Source of the DNA: Proteiniphilum sp.
GTDB taxonomy: Bacteria > Bacteroidota > Bacteroidia > Bacteroidales > Dysgonomonadaceae
Length of the DNA stretch: 41,037 nucleotides
Reading direction: 5' to 3'
NCBI GenBank assembly: GCA_018433945.1
Contig: JAHDQF010000074.1
Location: forward strand, 1 to 41,037
In this document: piece after piece, positions 7,770-16,366 of the stretch
Layout of the letters: each line of letters begins with the position of its first letter
Position numbering within the stretch: position 1 is the stretch's first letter
Position numbers and translations under genes: made by a program
Notes under the pieces: generated by a model
What the model was told of the DNA's origin: nothing
Seen by the model: the letters and a program-made list of their open reading frames with translations, nothing else
Database searches by the model: none

Positions 7770-8000
7770 ATCGATATTCGCTTACGCAGTTATTCGCTTC
7801 GCGATATTCGGCTACGCCGTGATTCGTTCACTTCGTTCACGTTATTCGCTTCGCGGTATTCGTGCTTCGCACGTAACTACTGAATGTTTGCGATTAGAGC
7901 GTGCAAAGTCATGCTTGTTTGAACTTTGCCGAGCGTAGCAAACATCTAAATTTACAAAGTAAATTTGAACAACAACTGAACAACAACCGAATAACAAATA
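7770..8000 (+). repeat. Composite extragenic repeat, copy 1
   Basis: Three parts. (1) At 7770-7880, short units spaced by NTATTC, many able to form tiny hairpins: GGC-TAC-GCC, GTGC-TTC-GCAC, GC-TTC-GC. (2) An 89-bp core at 7881-7969 with stems TTTGC/GCAAA and AAATTTAC-AAA-GTAAATTT. (3) Two to three 11-bp units (GAACAACAACT, GAACAACAACC) running up to the peptidase ATG at 8005. The core recurs at 16367-16455 in the opposite orientation with about four mismatches. It fills the 300-bp gap before the peptidase; no open frame was found in it. Confidence 0.85.
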
Positions 8001-8004
8001 TTCT

Positions 8005-9174
8005 ATGAACAAATTTTTTACAATCTCTGCACTTTTTTTGGTGTCTCTGACCCTCTCGGCACAAAATGCATATACATTCACCGTGATTAAAGAAAATCCG
8101 ATTACCTCGGTGAAAAATCAAGCCAGTACGGGTACTTGTTGGAGTTTCTCGGGTGTAGGCTTCTTGGAATCCGAACTTATCCGTATGGGAAAAGGAGCAT
8201 ATGATCTCTCCGAGATGTATATTGTGAGGAGAAACTACGAGGATAAAGCGATCAAACATGCGCGCCTGCATGGCAACCTCAACTTCGCTCCCGGTGGATC
8301 CTTTGCAGATGTGATTGAGACCCTCGATGTTTACGGGGTGATGCCTGATGAGGCTTACAATGGTCTTCACTACGGTTCGGAGACACATAACCATGGAGAG
8401 CTGGACAGGGTATTGAAAAGTTACATGGATGGAGTGATCGGTGCCAAAAGCCTCTCGCCTGTCTGGAGTAAAGCTATCTCCGGAATCCTGGACAGTTACT
8501 TGGGGGAAGTGCCTCAAGCATTTACCTACGACGGAAAGGAGTACACGCCTGATACTTTTGCCGATGAGCTGGGACTGAATCAGGAGGATTACATCTCACT
8601 CACCTCATTCACCCATCATCCCTTTTATCAGCCTTTTGCCATTGAGGTACCTGACAACTGGCGCTGGGCGCTTTCTTACAACCTGCCCATGGGTGAACTG
8701 ATGGAGGTGATGGAACATGCGGTGATGGAGGGCTACACGATTGCCTGGGCTTCTGATGTGAGTGAAGCAGGTTTCTCCCGCAACGGCATTGCCATCGTAC
8801 CGGATGAGGAGGCTCCCGAAAATGCTGGCAGTGACCAGGCCAAATGGCTCGATCTCAGCAGCCGCGAACGGGATGCCGAGATCAGGGCTCGCATCGGTAG
8901 GCAGGTGTTGACTGAGAAAGTGATCACACAGGAGATGCGGCAACAGTCGTTCGATAACTATGAGACCACCGATGACCATGGCATGCAGATCTACGGGATT
9001 GCCCAGGATCAAAATGGAAACAAATTTTTCATGGTGAAGAACTCATGGGGTGAGACAGGAGCCTACAAGGGGCACTGGTACGCATCGTATCCATTCGTTA
9101 GTTACAAGACCCTGAGCATCGTGCTGCACAAGGATGCACTCCCGAAGGCAATCGCCCGGAAACTGGGCTTCTGA
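8005..9174 (+). CDS. Exported C1B (aminopeptidase C / bleomycin hydrolase-like) cysteine peptidase
   Basis: A papain-fold peptidase of 389 residues with a signal peptide (residues 1-19, cleavage after LSA). The active-site Cys45 lies in STGTCWSFSG, with the oxyanion Gln a few residues before it. His325 is in DDHGMQ and Asn346 in VKNSWG, completing the triad. The layout and length fit the C1B family found in Bacteroidota periplasm, where such enzymes trim peptides. The ATG is directly behind the composite repeat, whose last 11-bp units touch the start codon region. murF begins 25 bp downstream on the same strand. Confidence 0.9.
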   Translation: MNKFFTISALFLVSLTLSAQNAYTFTVIKENPITSVKNQASTGTCWSFSGVGFLESELIRMGKGAYDLSEMYIVRRNYEDKAIKHARLHGNLNFAPGGSFADVIETLDVYGVMPDEAYNGLHYGSETHNHGELDRVLKSYMDGVIGAKSLSPVWSKAISGILDSYLGEVPQAFTYDGKEYTPDTFADELGLNQEDYISLTSFTHHPFYQPFAIEVPDNWRWALSYNLPMGELMEVMEHAVMEGYTIAWASDVSEAGFSRNGIAIVPDEEAPENAGSDQAKWLDLSSRERDAEIRARIGRQVLTEKVITQEMRQQSFDNYETTDDHGMQIYGIAQDQNGNKFFMVKNSWGETGAYKGHWYASYPFVSYKTLSIVLHKDALPKAIARKLGF

Positions 9175-9199
9175 GGAAACGGATCTACTTCCACCATCT

Positions 9200-10504
9200 A
9201 TGCAGATAGCTGAACTCTATTCGTTGTTCCTCCAATATCCGTTGGTGACCACCGACTCCCGGATGTGTGAGAAGGGTGCCATCTTCTTTGCCCTCAAAGG
9301 GGCGCGTTTCAATGGCAATCTGTATGCCGGAAAAGCACTGGAAGCGGGTTGTGCCTATGCCGTAGTGGATGAGTGGCCGGAAGGGGTGGCTGCTGATGAG
9401 CGGATCATCCTGGTGGATGACGTGCTTCAATCGCTTCAGCAGCTGGCAACCTACCATCGCCGGAAACTGAAGATACCGGTGATCGGTATTACCGGCACAA
9501 ACGGTAAGACCACCACAAAGGAGTTGATTGCCGCAGGACTTGCCCGCAAGTTCAAGGTGGCCTTCACTCAGGGAAACTTCAACAACCACATCGGTGTACC
9601 GCTCACCCTGCTCTCCATGAACCAATCGCACGAGATCGCGGTGGTGGAGATGGGGGCCAATCACCCGGGTGATATTCGCCAGTTGTGCGAGATTGCTGAG
9701 CCCGACTACGGGCTGATCACCAACGTGGGGCAAGCCCACCTGGAGGGTTTCGGCACCTTCGGGAAGCTCGTTGCCACCAAGGGGGAATTGTATGATTACA
9801 TCCGTGCACACGGGGGCAAAGTGTTTGTGAACAGGGAGAATAAGATCCTCTATGATCTCTCCGAGGGCATGGACCGGATCCTTTATGGCAGGGACGACCC
9901 CTCGCTGTTTGCCTCCGGCACCCTCGGCGATGCCACCCCTTTCATGGCGTTCGACTGGCGCCGCTCCGACCGCTCCTACCGGGTCCGTACCCGCCTGGTG
10001 GGTGCGTACAATTTCGACAATGCAATTGCTGCTGTGGCCGTCTGCAGTTTTTTTGGCATCGATGGCGAGAGCATCAGCAACGCCCTGGAGACATATGAAC
10101 CCAGTAACCACCGGTCACAGTTCAGACGCACGGAGCAAAACGACCTGATTATTGACGCCTACAACGCCAACCCAACCAGCATGCATGCCTCGGTGGAATT
10201 CTTCGCTTCGATACCCACCTCCCTGCCCAGGATGGTGATCCTGGGTGAGATGAAAGAGCTGGGTGAGGTGCGTGATGAGGAGCATAAGAAGCTGGTGCAC
10301 TACCTGAGAGAGCTGGCATTCGACCGGGTGTACCTGGTGGGAAATGTCTTCCGTAACCTGATCCCTGCGGACGGGCCTTACCGGTTTTTTGAAGATGTGG
10401 AGTCGCTGATTGAATCATTAATCGCCGAGCCGGTAACCGGGCACTATATCTTATTGAAAGGGTCGCATTCGGTACAACTGGAAAAGGCTATCGATTATCT
10501 GTAA
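9200..10504 (+). CDS. murF: UDP-N-acetylmuramoyl-tripeptide--D-alanyl-D-alanine ligase
   Basis: Adds D-Ala-D-Ala to UDP-MurNAc-tripeptide, the last cytoplasmic step of peptidoglycan precursor synthesis. The 434-residue product has the N-terminal substrate domain (VTTDSR, FALKGARFNGN), the ATP-binding GTNGKTTTKE loop (residues 99-108), then NNHIGVPLTLL, EMGANHPGDI and ITNVGQAHLEGFG. The C-terminal domain has YNANPTSM and VILGEMKELG. The ATG at 9200 is chosen over 9134, which would overlap the peptidase gene. It ends 4 bp from the convergent metallophosphoesterase gene, with no visible terminator between them. Confidence 0.96.
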   Translation: MQIAELYSLFLQYPLVTTDSRMCEKGAIFFALKGARFNGNLYAGKALEAGCAYAVVDEWPEGVAADERIILVDDVLQSLQQLATYHRRKLKIPVIGITGTNGKTTTKELIAAGLARKFKVAFTQGNFNNHIGVPLTLLSMNQSHEIAVVEMGANHPGDIRQLCEIAEPDYGLITNVGQAHLEGFGTFGKLVATKGELYDYIRAHGGKVFVNRENKILYDLSEGMDRILYGRDDPSLFASGTLGDATPFMAFDWRRSDRSYRVRTRLVGAYNFDNAIAAVAVCSFFGIDGESISNALETYEPSNHRSQFRRTEQNDLIIDAYNANPTSMHASVEFFASIPTSLPRMVILGEMKELGEVRDEEHKKLVHYLRELAFDRVYLVGNVFRNLIPADGPYRFFEDVESLIESLIAEPVTGHYILLKGSHSVQLEKAIDYL

Positions 10505-10508
10505 GATA

Positions 10509-11639
10509 TTAATCAAATTTTACCGTCATCATCACCATCTCGGAGACCGTGCCGATGCGGTATTGCGCTCCCACCAGCCCGATGCCGGAGGTGACGTATA
10601 CATGCGTATTTCCCTTTTTCTTGTAGCCGTGCGCCACCTCGAAAACGATTTGTGTGGCAATATTGCCCGGAAATGCCTGGCCGTGATGGGTATGCCCATA
10701 CAGCGCAATGTCGGCACCCGCATCCACCTCTTCCTTCAAATGATCCGGCGTATGATTCAGCACGATCACCGGTTTGGTCATCTCCACACCTTGCGCAGCC
10801 AGAAGCTTCCCGACAGGTTTCCGGTTAAGAATGACCCTGTCTTCGCGTCCCACCACATAAAAAGCACTGTCTATGAGTACGGCCGAGTCGCGTAACAGGG
10901 TGATTCCGGCGTCGTTTAAAAGTTGTATCTTCTCCTCTGCTTCATATCGGTATTCGTGATTGCCGGTACAGGAAAACACGCCGAGAGGCGCCGATAAGCG
11001 CGCCAGCTCTTCGTCCATCCGCTGCTCCAGTACCGGATCGATTTGAGCATCGATGATGTCACCCACGAAGAGGATCAGATCGGGCTCCTGGGCCATGATC
11101 AAATCGACAAACCGTCTTGTATGCTCCCGGTTGATCATCCATCCCAAGTGCAGATCACCCACGACGGCAATGCGTACCGAATCCATATTCCCTGCCTCTT
11201 TGTGTATGGTGACAGGCAACTGCTGCACTACAGGATGAAGAAACTTGTAATGACCATGGATCATTATCCCCGCTACGATCAGGATGGGCGCCAGAAAAGT
11301 GATGGTTTTGTATTGCCGCGACCGATCTTTGAAACGCCACGATTTTCGCTGTATCTTTCTCAGGATGAGGTATGTAAGATCGATAAGCAGCCACAATCCA
11401 CTTGCGTAAAGGAGAAAGAGCATCCAGCTGGTGCCCATCACCCGGATGAATTGGTTGATGGGATCGGGAATGAGCCGATAGAAAAGCAATCCGAAAGCGT
11501 ATGCGAGCAGTTCAGTCCCGAAAATCAGAGACAGTATGATGCGTGCCCACTTTTTTTCATCAAAGGCATGCCAACCTTTCAGGAAGACCAAAATGTTGAG
11601 TGTAACGTGGGCAATAAATGCGTTGATCAGTGCGCGCAT
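10509..11639 (-). CDS. Membrane-anchored calcineurin-type metallophosphoesterase (YkuE-like)
   Basis: About 376 residues. Four hydrophobic segments in the first ~125 residues anchor it, and the C-terminal part is a calcineurin-type phosphoesterase. Metal ligands are visible in VVGDLHLGW, FVGDIID, TGNHEYR, VLNHTPD and LYGHTHHGQ, the five standard motifs. Relatives such as B. subtilis YkuE act at the membrane, some on lipid or nucleotide phosphates; the substrate here is unknown. The start at 11639 is preferred because the first membrane segment follows at once; the frame is open to 11720. Confidence 0.88.
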   Translation of the reverse strand: MRALINAFIAHVTLNILVFLKGWHAFDEKKWARIILSLIFGTELLAYAFGLLFYRLIPDPINQFIRVMGTSWMLFLLYASGLWLLIDLTYLILRKIQRKSWRFKDRSRQYKTITFLAPILIVAGIMIHGHYKFLHPVVQQLPVTIHKEAGNMDSVRIAVVGDLHLGWMINREHTRRFVDLIMAQEPDLILFVGDIIDAQIDPVLEQRMDEELARLSAPLGVFSCTGNHEYRYEAEEKIQLLNDAGITLLRDSAVLIDSAFYVVGREDRVILNRKPVGKLLAAQGVEMTKPVIVLNHTPDHLKEEVDAGADIALYGHTHHGQAFPGNIATQIVFEVAHGYKKKGNTHVYVTSGIGLVGAQYRIGTVSEMVMMTVKFD

Positions 11640-11757
11640 ATCAGGGCGTGTTTGGGATTGTGTAATAAAACAGAAGAATAGCCCTTTTTGTTTTTCCGGA
11701 ATCATTTTTCCCGTAGGCACCCTGTTATCTATTTTTCATTTTGTTGTTGGCACCCTG

Positions 11758-12360
11758 CTACAGATTCAGAAAGAAGGTAACCCACAGCGGTACGGAAAAA
11801 TCGATGATCATTCCGTGAAACAGGGCAATCACTCCATATTCTGTGCCGGAATACCGGGTAATGATCGGCAGCGTGGTATCCATGGTGGTGGCACCTCCGG
11901 CAGAGACAGGTGCCAGTTTTCCGAAATATTTGACCATCCAGGGTGCCAGCACCAGGACACTGAATTCACGCATAATATTTGCCAACAGCGCTACTGTCCC
12001 CAGCTCCGCTCCCCGGAACTCCGTGATCAGAATACTCGACAGCGAATAATAGGCAAAGCCGGCACCCACACTCAAACATTCGGTCAGGCTTCTCCCGGGA
12101 ATGAGCAGACTGACCAGTGCCACCCCGGCAAAGGTGCCGGCCGTAGTGGCCACCGGTACAAGCGTAATGCTCCAGCCAAATCGCCTGAGGGCGGCAAACA
12201 GGTTCTTGCCTGAGCCAATCTGCATGCCTACCAGAAAAAGCAGTGCATAGAGCACCCAGGTAGCGATGTCGCCGTCAAGCAACGCATCCGGCATCATTTC
12301 CAAAAGCGCCAGCACCACGCCGATGGCAAAAACGAGGATGTATATCAGCGATTGTTTCAT
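11758..12360 (-). CDS. lysO: LysO-family lysine exporter, C-terminal subunit
   Basis: A 200-residue, highly hydrophobic protein with about six membrane segments, corresponding to the C-terminal two-thirds of LysO/YbjE (DUF340). FLVGMQIGSGKNL, VALVSLLIPGRSLTECLSVGAGFAYYSLSS and the EFRGAELGTVALLANIMREF block are typical; the acidic and GAG/SLSS residues line the lysine path in this family. It starts 10 bp after the gene for the N-terminal half. In E. coli the two parts are one polypeptide; in many Bacteroidota they are separate genes, so this is a split gene and not a frameshift. Confidence 0.88.
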   Translation of the reverse strand: MKQSLIYILVFAIGVVLALLEMMPDALLDGDIATWVLYALLFLVGMQIGSGKNLFAALRRFGWSITLVPVATTAGTFAGVALVSLLIPGRSLTECLSVGAGFAYYSLSSILITEFRGAELGTVALLANIMREFSVLVLAPWMVKYFGKLAPVSAGGATTMDTTLPIITRYSGTEYGVIALFHGMIIDFSVPLWVTFFLNL

Positions 12361-12370
12361 ACTTCCTCTT

Positions 12371-12730
12371 TCATCCTATAGATTGTTTTCCATTTTGATC
12401 GTCTTCTTCCTCCGAACACGTGGGGAGGTTATTGACCGGAGAAGACTGTTCTGATCGTTTTTTCTTTCCGGCAAAGAAACGGGCAAAGACCCATTTCGCA
12501 CAGATCAAACTGCCCAGCGTTCCTCCCACAGTAAGAAGCAGTGCTTCCAGTCCGATGCCGGAGAAGTTGCTGATCACCTGCTTGTTGCTGCCTGTGGAAA
12601 CACCCAGAAAGAAGAGCAGCAGCATGATCACCACGCTCAACAGTGAACCTGTGTATTGCACGAAGCCGGTTTTCCGGAAAAGATATCCGGTCAAAATGCC
12701 GGTCGCAATGCAAAGAAGAATTGGAATCAT
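12371..12730 (-). CDS. lysO: LysO-family lysine exporter, N-terminal subunit
   Basis: A 119-residue membrane protein with three hydrophobic segments and the DUF340 N-terminal motif LLFFLGVSTGSNKQVI. It ends in a polar, acidic tail. Together with the 200-residue gene 10 bp downstream it makes up a complete LysO-like exporter (about 319 residues against roughly 300 in E. coli). The ATG at 12730 is supported by the -7 box TACTTTTG at 12753-12746, which leaves a very short leader; the longer frame from 12748 would start at or before the transcription start. Confidence 0.85.
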   Translation of the reverse strand: MIPILLCIATGILTGYLFRKTGFVQYTGSLLSVVIMLLLFFLGVSTGSNKQVISNFSGIGLEALLLTVGGTLGSLICAKWVFARFFAGKKKRSEQSSPVNNLPTCSEEEDDQNGKQSIG

Positions 12731-12745
12731 GGAACAATTTTTCAG

Positions 12746-12753
12746 CAAAAGTA
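12746..12753 (-). promoter_or_regulatory. -7 box (TACTTTTG) of the lysO pair
   Basis: A leftward TAnnTTTG element 16 bp before the ATG at 12730. It is compatible with a near-leaderless mRNA. No clear -33 element was found. Confidence 0.4.
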
Positions 12754-12816
12754 GGAAAAAGAAATGATGCCGGGAAACTTGGTAAGAAAGCGTAAATGGT
12801 CAAATGCAATGGATAT

Positions 12817-12853
12817 TGTTTCAGGCGCTCCGGAAAAGCGGGCGCCTGAAACA
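12817..12853. other. 12-bp perfect hairpin between divergent genes
   Basis: TGTTTCAGGCGC (12817-12828) and GCGCCTGAAACA (12842-12853) pair perfectly around a 13-nt loop that can add CCG/CGG pairs. No T-run follows on either strand, so it is not an intrinsic terminator. It lies between the divergent lysO pair and the barrel-protein gene and might act in a leader or as a protein site. Confidence 0.6.
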
Positions 12854-12971
12854 GGAATAATGGTGCCTGTGATCTTGTTAAAAATGTGTAATCATGAGAT
12901 GATTCAAATGACGAAACAAATTTATAGCTACTTTTAACTCTTCAAATGGACGAACGATATTTAAAACCACA

Positions 12972-15452
12972 ATGAAACAATCGGCAATATTAATTTTATG
13001 CTTTTTATTCTCGGTAAGCTTAACAGCCCAAACAGCAAGCATCACAGTTCAAAGTGTGACCATAAAGGGAAAGCTGGTATCGGCTGACGATCAGGAGCCG
13101 CTTCCTTACGCAACGATTTCGGTCTCCCGCGAAGCCGCTCCCGCAAACAGCATCAAAAAACTTGCCACCCGTGAAGACGGGGCTTTCTCTACCACATTGT
13201 CCCCCGGGAAATACATCTTCACCTTTCATTTTGTGGGGATGAACGAACTTGCAAAGCCGGTGGAGGTTACCGCTTCCCAAAATCCGCTGGATATGGGAGC
13301 AATCCCGATGACGGAGAGTGCCACTGAACTGGACGAATTGAATGTAACCGCACAAAGGCCGCTGGTGAAGGTGGAGATTGATAAACTGACTTACAGTGCG
13401 AAGGATGATCCGGAAGCAACTACCTCCAATGTGCTGGATCTGTTGCGTAAGGTGCCGCTGGTGACGGTGGACGGCGAAGATGAAATCCAGCTGAAGGGAT
13501 CTTCGAATTTTAAAATCTATCTGAACGGGAAACCCTCTAACATGATCTCCGGAAACCCTTCTCAGGTACTGAAAAGTATGCCGGCAAACAGTGTGAAGGA
13601 TATTGAGGTGATCACCGATCCCGGTGCAAAATATGATGCCGAAGGCATCGACGGCATCATCAACATCGTGACCGATAAACGGGCCGATGATGGTTATTCC
13701 GGTTCTGTCGGGGCCAATGCCGATGATTTCGGCGGTTATGGCGGCAACGCCTATCTGGCTACAAAATACGGCAAGTTTGGTTTCACCGGCAACGCGGGTT
13801 ACTACTATCATCACCGGCCGGAGTCGGAATCCAGCTTTGTGCGCAATGAATATGCACCCAACCCTGAAAATACCCTCACCCTTAACGGGACCAATAAGAG
13901 TGACGGGGGAGGCCTCTTTCTGAGCGGCTCCATGAGTTTCGAACCGGACACCCTCAATCTCTTTAACCTGTCGGCCTCCCGCTATGGCGGGAAGTTCAAT
14001 TCGTTGAACCAGCAGGAAGCTCTTTCCGTCGGTGCCCGTCCCTACAGCTACCATACACGCAGCGAAAGTGTCAGCCAGTACGGCGGCTTGAACCTGTCGG
14101 TCGATTATCAGCGCAGCTTCAAAAAGAAGGGAGTGTTGTTAACTGCCTCTTACCGGTTTGAGAACAATCCCAACGACAGTGAGTACGAAAGCGCCTATGA
14201 GGATGTGACGGGAACATTTTATTATTCCAATGGTTACCGTATCAAAAGTGCCAACGAAGCCGGCGGAAGCGAACACACCGGACAGGTGGATTATGTGAAC
14301 CCGCTGAACGGAAAACACAACGTTGAAGCGGGGTTAAAATATATTTTCAGGGATAATGCCAGTCGCGCCGACCATACGTACCTTGATGTGACAGATGATA
14401 CATGGAAGCCTGATTTGGAAAGAAAAAACGACCTGGATCATACCCAGCGCATCACCTCCGGTTATGCCGGCTATGGCTACAAAGCGGGAAAAATGGGGAT
14501 GAAGCTGGGATTGCGCGGTGAGCAAACGCAACAGGAGATTCATTTCATGAGTAGCGATCTCGATACCATTGTGCACACCAACTTCTTCGACCTGGTACCG
14601 TCGGTTACGCTCTCTTACCAGCTGGGGATGACGCAGACACTGCGGGGTGGTTACAACATGCGCATCTCCCGCCCGGGTATATGGTACCTGAATCCTTACG
14701 TCAATGACGTGGATCCGAACAATATCAGCTATGGAAATCCCCGGCTCGATGCGGAGCAACAACACAACTTCAACATCAATTACGGCTCCTTCTCACAGAA
14801 GGTGAACTTTAACCTTACCCTCAACTACTCTTTCGCCAAAAATGCCGTCACCGGCTATAGTTTTGTTGAGGATGGCGTGACACACAACACCTACGACAAC
14901 ATCGGGCGAAACCAGACTGTAGGTACGAATCTGTATGTGAGCTGGACCCCTACCCAGATGATCCGTACCTACCTCAACGGAGGGGTAAGTTATACCGATA
15001 TCCGGAGCACTGAGAACAGCGAATTGAAAAACAGCGGCTTCTCCGGACGTGCATTCGGGGGGCTCACCTTCACCTTCCCCAAAGATTTCAGGGTGGGAGC
15101 CAACGGGGGACTGTTTCTGAACCGTATTCAGTTGCAGACGGAACAGTCGGCCTTCTATTTCTATTCTTTCAGTCTGCAAAAAAGTTTCCTGGATAAAAAA
15201 CTCGACCTGGCCCTCAACATGCAGAATCTGTTTTCTAAATACAGGGCAATCACTTCTACCACCACCGGTGCAGGGTTTACCCAGAAAAACGAGTTTATGA
15301 ACCCCATGCGCAACTTCCGGCTGAGCGTTACCTACCGGTTTGGCGATTTAAAGACATCGTTGAAGAAGGTACAACGCACCATCACCAACGAAGATTTGTT
15401 GCAGGGAGAGAGCGGGCAGCAGCAGGGCACCACGCCCCCTGCCGGAAATTGA
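12972..15452 (+). CDS. Outer-membrane beta-barrel protein (OMP_b-brl_3, TonB-receptor-like)
   Basis: An 826-residue outer-membrane protein. A signal peptide (about residues 1-19, ending LTAQ) is followed by a carboxypeptidase-regulatory-like beta-sandwich (about 28-115, with GKLVSADDQEPLPYATISV). Next comes a plug-like domain (about 125-235, TAQRPLVKVEIDKLTYS, LNGKPSNMI, IEVITDPGAKYDAEGIDGIINIV). The rest is a long barrel of alternating aromatic strands ending in LSVTYRFGD. This is the OMP_b-brl_3 family, barrel proteins related to TonB-dependent receptors but without a SusD partner; the cargo is unknown. There is no SusD or TonB-system gene nearby. The C-terminal ~35 residues are a polar tail beyond the last strand. 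Confidence 0.87.
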   Translation: MKQSAILILCFLFSVSLTAQTASITVQSVTIKGKLVSADDQEPLPYATISVSREAAPANSIKKLATREDGAFSTTLSPGKYIFTFHFVGMNELAKPVEVTASQNPLDMGAIPMTESATELDELNVTAQRPLVKVEIDKLTYSAKDDPEATTSNVLDLLRKVPLVTVDGEDEIQLKGSSNFKIYLNGKPSNMISGNPSQVLKSMPANSVKDIEVITDPGAKYDAEGIDGIINIVTDKRADDGYSGSVGANADDFGGYGGNAYLATKYGKFGFTGNAGYYYHHRPESESSFVRNEYAPNPENTLTLNGTNKSDGGGLFLSGSMSFEPDTLNLFNLSASRYGGKFNSLNQQEALSVGARPYSYHTRSESVSQYGGLNLSVDYQRSFKKKGVLLTASYRFENNPNDSEYESAYEDVTGTFYYSNGYRIKSANEAGGSEHTGQVDYVNPLNGKHNVEAGLKYIFRDNASRADHTYLDVTDDTWKPDLERKNDLDHTQRITSGYAGYGYKAGKMGMKLGLRGEQTQQEIHFMSSDLDTIVHTNFFDLVPSVTLSYQLGMTQTLRGGYNMRISRPGIWYLNPYVNDVDPNNISYGNPRLDAEQQHNFNINYGSFSQKVNFNLTLNYSFAKNAVTGYSFVEDGVTHNTYDNIGRNQTVGTNLYVSWTPTQMIRTYLNGGVSYTDIRSTENSELKNSGFSGRAFGGLTFTFPKDFRVGANGGLFLNRIQLQTEQSAFYFYSFSLQKSFLDKKLDLALNMQNLFSKYRAITSTTTGAGFTQKNEFMNPMRNFRLSVTYRFGDLKTSLKKVQRTITNEDLLQGESGQQQGTTPPAGN

Positions 15453-15453
15453 T

Positions 15454-15499
15454 TTTGCGGTGAGACTTTTTTCTCCTATTTTTGATCATTAATTGATCA
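15454..15499 (+). promoter_or_regulatory. Predicted trmD promoter with inverted TGATCA pair
   Basis: TTTG (15454-15457), 19 bp, then TATTTTTG (15477-15484): an exact fit to the Bacteroidota -33/-7 pattern, the best in the window. Two TGATCA palindromes (15483-15488 and 15494-15499) separated by 5 bp cover the predicted start site near 15491 and could be an operator. Confidence 0.65.
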
Positions 15500-15567
15500 T
15501 TGGCCTGAACGTAAAAATTAGTTTTCAGGTTTTGAGCCAAAAAATTAGTTGTTGGATATCACAAAAG

Positions 15568-16242
15568 ATGAGGATTGATATTATTACCGTTTTGCCGGAA
15601 ATGATTGAGGGCGCACTTCACACGAGTATTCTGAAGCGTGCACAGGAAAAAGGACTGGTGGAATTCGGCCTTCACAACCTGCGCGATTATACGCTCGACA
15701 AACATAAACGGGTGGATGATTATCCCTTTGGCGGAGAAGCAGGGATGGTGCTGCAGATTGAACCGATAGACCGTGCCATCACGTATCTGAAGGCGCAACG
15801 CAATTATGATGAGGTGATCTACACATCACCCGACGGCGAACGGTTCACCCAGGCTACTGCCAACGAACTCTCCCTGATGCAGAACATCATCATCCTCTGC
15901 GGACATTACAAGGGAGTCGATTACCGGGTGAGGGAACACCTCATCACCCGGGAGATATCTATCGGTGATTTTGTGCTTACCGGGGGAGAACTGGTTGCGG
16001 CCATGATTGCCGACGCAGTCGTAAGAGTGATTCCCGGTGCCATTGGCGATGAGCAGTCTGCCCTTTCCGATTCGTTTCAGGATGGATTACTGGCTCCGCC
16101 CGTTTATACCCGGCCGGCAGAGTATAATGGCTGGAAAGTGCCGGAGGTGCTTCTTTCGGGTCATGAACGGAAGATAGCGGAATGGCGGCACAATCAGTCG
16201 GTGGAGCGTACCAAGCTGCTCAGACCCGATCTGATTCAATAG
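15568..16242 (+). CDS. trmD: tRNA (guanine-N1)-methyltransferase
   Basis: Methylates G37 of tRNAs, using SAM, to keep the reading frame. The 224-residue product begins [14 protein letters not shown] and contains GGEAGMVLQ and [11 protein letters not shown]. The trefoil-knot cofactor loop is [17 protein letters not shown], and [17 protein letters not shown] with PEVLLSGHE follow; all are TrmD signatures. The ATG at 15568 is the family start; an in-frame ATG at 15493 would add 25 unrelated residues. The usual partners rpsP, rimM and rplS are absent. The 11-bp repeat array begins four bases after its stop codon. Confidence 0.96.
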   Translation: MRIDIITVLPEMIEGALHTSILKRAQEKGLVEFGLHNLRDYTLDKHKRVDDYPFGGEAGMVLQIEPIDRAITYLKAQRNYDEVIYTSPDGERFTQATANELSLMQNIIILCGHYKGVDYRVREHLITREISIGDFVLTGGELVAAMIADAVVRVIPGAIGDEQSALSDSFQDGLLAPPVYTRPAEYNGWKVPEVLLSGHERKIAEWRHNQSVERTKLLRPDLIQ

Positions 16243-16245
16243 GTA

Positions 16246-16366
16246 TTCAGTAGTAATTCAGTAGTAACTCAGTTGTTGTTCGGTAGTTGTTCAGTAGTAA
16301 TTCGATTGTAATTCGATTGTAATTCAGTAGTAATTCGGTAGTAATTCGGTAGTAATTCGGTAGTAA
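16246..16366. repeat. Eleven tandem 11-bp units (TTCRGTAGTAA)
   Basis: Eleven back-to-back units with consensus TTCRGTAGTAA (variants TTCGATTGTAA, CTCAGTTGTTG, TTCGGTAGTTG) run from just after the trmD stop into the 89-bp core. Eleven bp is about one helical turn. The unit is not a multiple of three and carries TAG and TAA, so all + frames are closed. In copy 1 the matching tail has only two to three units, so copy number varies. Confidence 0.9.

Noticed and set aside
11758-12730. A frameshifted single lysO gene.
   Set aside because: The two frames are separated by 10 bp with a proper stop and start, and the two-gene form is common in Bacteroidota.
16246-16366. A CRISPR array.
   Set aside because: Units are 11 bp, directly adjacent, with no unique spacers and no cas genes.
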